Positions 21,799 to 23,414 of a DNA stretch of 23,414 nucleotides are shown in pieces. The translations under genes were made by a program, and so were the position numbers. The notes beneath the pieces were generated by a model. It did no database searches. It worked only from the letters and a program-made list of their open reading frames with translations, and had not been told where the DNA came from. Within the stretch, counting starts at the first letter, position 1, and every line of letters starts with the position of its first letter. Source of the stretch: an uncultured Atopobium sp. (lineage in GTDB: Bacteria > Actinomycetota > Coriobacteriia > Coriobacteriales > Atopobiaceae); contig CALKRF010000148.1 of NCBI GenBank assembly GCA_937990665.1, positions 1 through 23,414 of the forward strand. The letters run 5' to 3'.

Positions 21799-22890
21799 GT
21801 GGGACTTAAAGTTGAACATGTTTCGCTGTATAACTTTCGTTGTTTTGCTTCGAAAGAAATAGATTTATCTGCGCAAACTACTATCTTTGTAGGAAAAAAC
21901 GCCGCAGGTAAGACAAATACTGTCGAGGCATTACAACTCCTTACCGCTGGATACTCTTTTAGAAAACCAACACCATCACAGCTCCTTCTTACAAGTACTT
22001 CTGAGGCAAAGATAGAGATTTCGCTTACAGGAGATGGAAGAAAGCTAGAAAATACCTGTACCATCACAGAACGCCGTCGCCAATTTTCAAAGAACGGCAA
22101 GAAATGCCAGGCAGCAGATATTTCTGGTACGTTGATGTCGGTCCTTTTTAATCCTGATGATCTTTCAATGATTAAAGGTGGCGCATCATATCGCCGAGAA
22201 GAATTCGATGACTTTGGTCGCCAGGCAAATAAAAGCTACTTCAAGGTTTTCTCGGCATATACAAAAACAGTTGAGCAAAGAAATAAGTTGCTTAAATCTG
22301 ATTGGCCTGACAATAATTTGCTTGATGCATGGGATCTTTCGCTTGCAAGGGGTGGAGCAACGCTTCTTCACGCGCGCATTCATTTATTTGAGCGCCTGGC
22401 AAAGAAAACATGCGAGATTTACCAGGAACTTTCTGGCGGAGAGCACCTGGAGATGAACTATATTTCTTCAATTGGAGAGGTTTCTCTTGAAGCCTCTCGA
22501 GAAGAAATTACTGATCAGTTTTTACAGGCTTTAAACGAAGCGCGCGCAGATGATATCCGTCGTCAGCAAAGCACTAAGGGTCCTCACCGAGATGATGTTG
22601 AGTTTTTGATTGAAGGTAAAGACGCTAGAAATTTTGGGTCTCAAGGCCAAATCAGAACGGTGGTCTTAGCACTTAAAATGGCAGAAGTTTTACTCTCAGA
22701 AGAAATACTTGGCGAGAAACCCCTGCTACTTTTAGACGATGTGATGAGTGAGTTGGATGAAGATCGCAGAAAAGCCATTATGGAGTTTGCATTCCACGAC
22801 ATCCAAACCGTAATTACAACTACCAACCTTGGTTATTTCTCTGAAGAGATTTTAGAGAAAGCGCAGATAGTTAGGTTTAGCGATGAATAA
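21799..22890 (+). CDS. recF: DNA replication and repair protein RecF
   Basis: A 363-residue SMC-like ATPase that loads RecA at gapped DNA with RecO and RecR. Walker A is GKNAAGKTN (32-40). The ABC signature region reads SQGQIRTVVLALK, and Walker B is LLLLDDVMSELD (D313, D314). The start is GTG 21799 with AGGGG upstream, 15 nt after dnaN. The Walker B-proximal codons contain the third copy of the TTGGCGAGAAACCC 14-mer. It overlaps the next gene by 8 nt. Confidence 0.96.
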   Translation: MGLKVEHVSLYNFRCFASKEIDLSAQTTIFVGKNAAGKTNTVEALQLLTAGYSFRKPTPSQLLLTSTSEAKIEISLTGDGRKLENTCTITERRRQFSKNGKKCQAADISGTLMSVLFNPDDLSMIKGGASYRREEFDDFGRQANKSYFKVFSAYTKTVEQRNKLLKSDWPDNNLLDAWDLSLARGGATLLHARIHLFERLAKKTCEIYQELSGGEHLEMNYISSIGEVSLEASREEITDQFLQALNEARADDIRRQQSTKGPHRDDVEFLIEGKDARNFGSQGQIRTVVLALKMAEVLLSEEILGEKPLLLLDDVMSELDEDRRKAIMEFAFHDIQTVITTTNLGYFSEEILEKAQIVRFSDE

Positions 22891-23414
22891 TCTACAAGAA
22901 ACACCTGCGCGTGGTGGTAATGAAAACGCAAAAGATTTAATGAGCACCTTACTTGGAACCTTCAGAGATTCTAAGAGTATGTCTAAAAATCGTCGCGCTT
23001 ATCTTGCATGGGTTGAGTCAAATGGTGAAAGAGAAGTAGAACACACAACCGGCGTATTTGTTAGAGAAATTGCTGGTAGAGAATATCCTGTACTTACCGT
23101 TTATGTAGACAATCGTATGTGCATGATTGATTTTCTTGCACAAAGAGAAATCTATAGAGCAAGGTTGTCAGAGCATGGCCTGGAATTTTCAGATCTTGAG
23201 TTTAAGCTGGATAAATACAATAGACATGCTGGTAAAGAAGACGGTTCCTCAAAAGAACAACCTCAGGGCCAAAAAGTAGAGAAGAAAGTTCTTCCAGAAC
23301 TCACTACAGAAGAAAAATCACAAATTTCTGAGTTAGTTTCTGGTCTTTCTGAGCCACTCAAGTCAACGGCTTATAAAGCGATTGAAGCAAGTTTTAGACA
23401 AAAAAAGAGTCTTT
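22883..23414 (+). CDS. DUF721/DciA-like protein, 3' end beyond window
   Basis: An open frame of 177 codons from ATG 22883 (inside the last codons of recF, ATGAATAA) runs to the window edge without a stop. The position after recF, where DUF721 genes lie ahead of gyrB in actinobacteria, and the central block with conserved hydrophobic strands (VLTVYVDNRMCMIDFLAQRE) fit DUF721, whose DciA members load the replicative helicase. The pattern is weaker than in typical DUF721 proteins and a charged linker (~115-140) follows. Translational coupling to recF is likely. Confidence 0.65.
   Translation, partial: MNNLQETPARGGNENAKDLMSTLLGTFRDSKSMSKNRRAYLAWVESNGEREVEHTTGVFVREIAGREYPVLTVYVDNRMCMIDFLAQREIYRARLSEHGLEFSDLEFKLDKYNRHAGKEDGSSKEQPQGQKVEKKVLPELTTEEKSQISELVSGLSEPLKSTAYKAIEASFRQKKSL

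Noticed and set aside
21808..21830. Second LexA-like box near the recF start (GAACATGTTTC)
   Set aside because: Only one half-site is intact and the other differs from GTTC; it lies inside coding sequence.
56..22722. GCGAGAAA as a KOPS-like polarity motif
   Set aside because: By-eye occurrences left of the origin are on both strands (five plus, three minus), so no orientation bias toward a terminus is apparent in this window.
1..23414. CRISPR arrays, insertion sequences, prophage genes, tRNA or rRNA genes
   Set aside because: No regularly spaced repeats, transposase or integrase-like proteins, or tRNA/rRNA signatures were seen; the window is mostly conserved chromosomal core.

Overview
The window is a chromosomal replication-origin neighbourhood from a low-to-moderate GC actinobacterium. 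The best guess is class Coriobacteriia, Atopobium/Lancefieldella/Olsenella type. Three things suggest this: the protein style (SpaA/VaFE-repeat surface adhesin, paired WYL regulators, actinobacterial recF-DUF721 order, no mnmE/mnmG between jag and rsmG), the moderate GC seen by eye, and an ATPase-like regulator gene sitting directly before dnaA. The taxonomic call is inference; no database was searched.

Layout. Positions 1-305 hold a palindrome-rich, probably non-coding stretch and the terminator of a PerR-like Fur-family regulator gene on the minus strand (306-707). Next comes a cell-wall-anchored thioester-domain adhesin (854-3109, +), then a membrane-bound M28 peptidase-like protein whose metal site is degenerate (3198-5123, -), and two overlapping WYL-domain regulators (5313-7269, +). 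A two-gene minus-strand unit follows: ddl, then a DnaQ-exonuclease/DinG-helicase fusion (11283 down to 7295). rlmN (11383-12501, +) converges on the partition operon.

From about 12.6 to 17.6 kb the minus strand carries the conserved left side of a bacterial origin region. In transcription order this is rpmH-rnpA-yidD-yidC-jag, a terminator, then rsmG-parA-parB and a small membrane protein. There are two perfect parS sites, one of them inside rsmG. From 17.96 kb the plus strand carries a GHKL-ATPase/winged-helix protein, dnaA, dnaN, recF and a DUF721 (DciA-like) gene cut by the window edge. Transcription diverges from 17.6-17.96 kb, so the origin lies there and/or in the intergenic gaps on either side of dnaA.

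Most notable: DnaA carries an altered DNA-recognition signature (GGRKHAT where GGRDHTT is usual). The gaps around dnaA hold TTWTCAACA-type 9-mers rather than the usual TTATCCACA. The first gap contains two diverged copies of a 31-bp element made of three 9-mers phased at 11 bp, and the second copy ends at the ribosome binding site of the GHKL gene. Together these suggest a lineage-specific initiator/origin pairing, with an uncharacterised ATPase-wHTH protein encoded inside the origin.

Other points worth following are a repeated 14-mer (TTGGCGAGAAACCC, three copies) within a broader excess of GCGAGAA(A), several long inverted repeats at promoters (rsmG, ddl/rlmN, perR), and an isolated LexA-type palindrome at 12611-12622.
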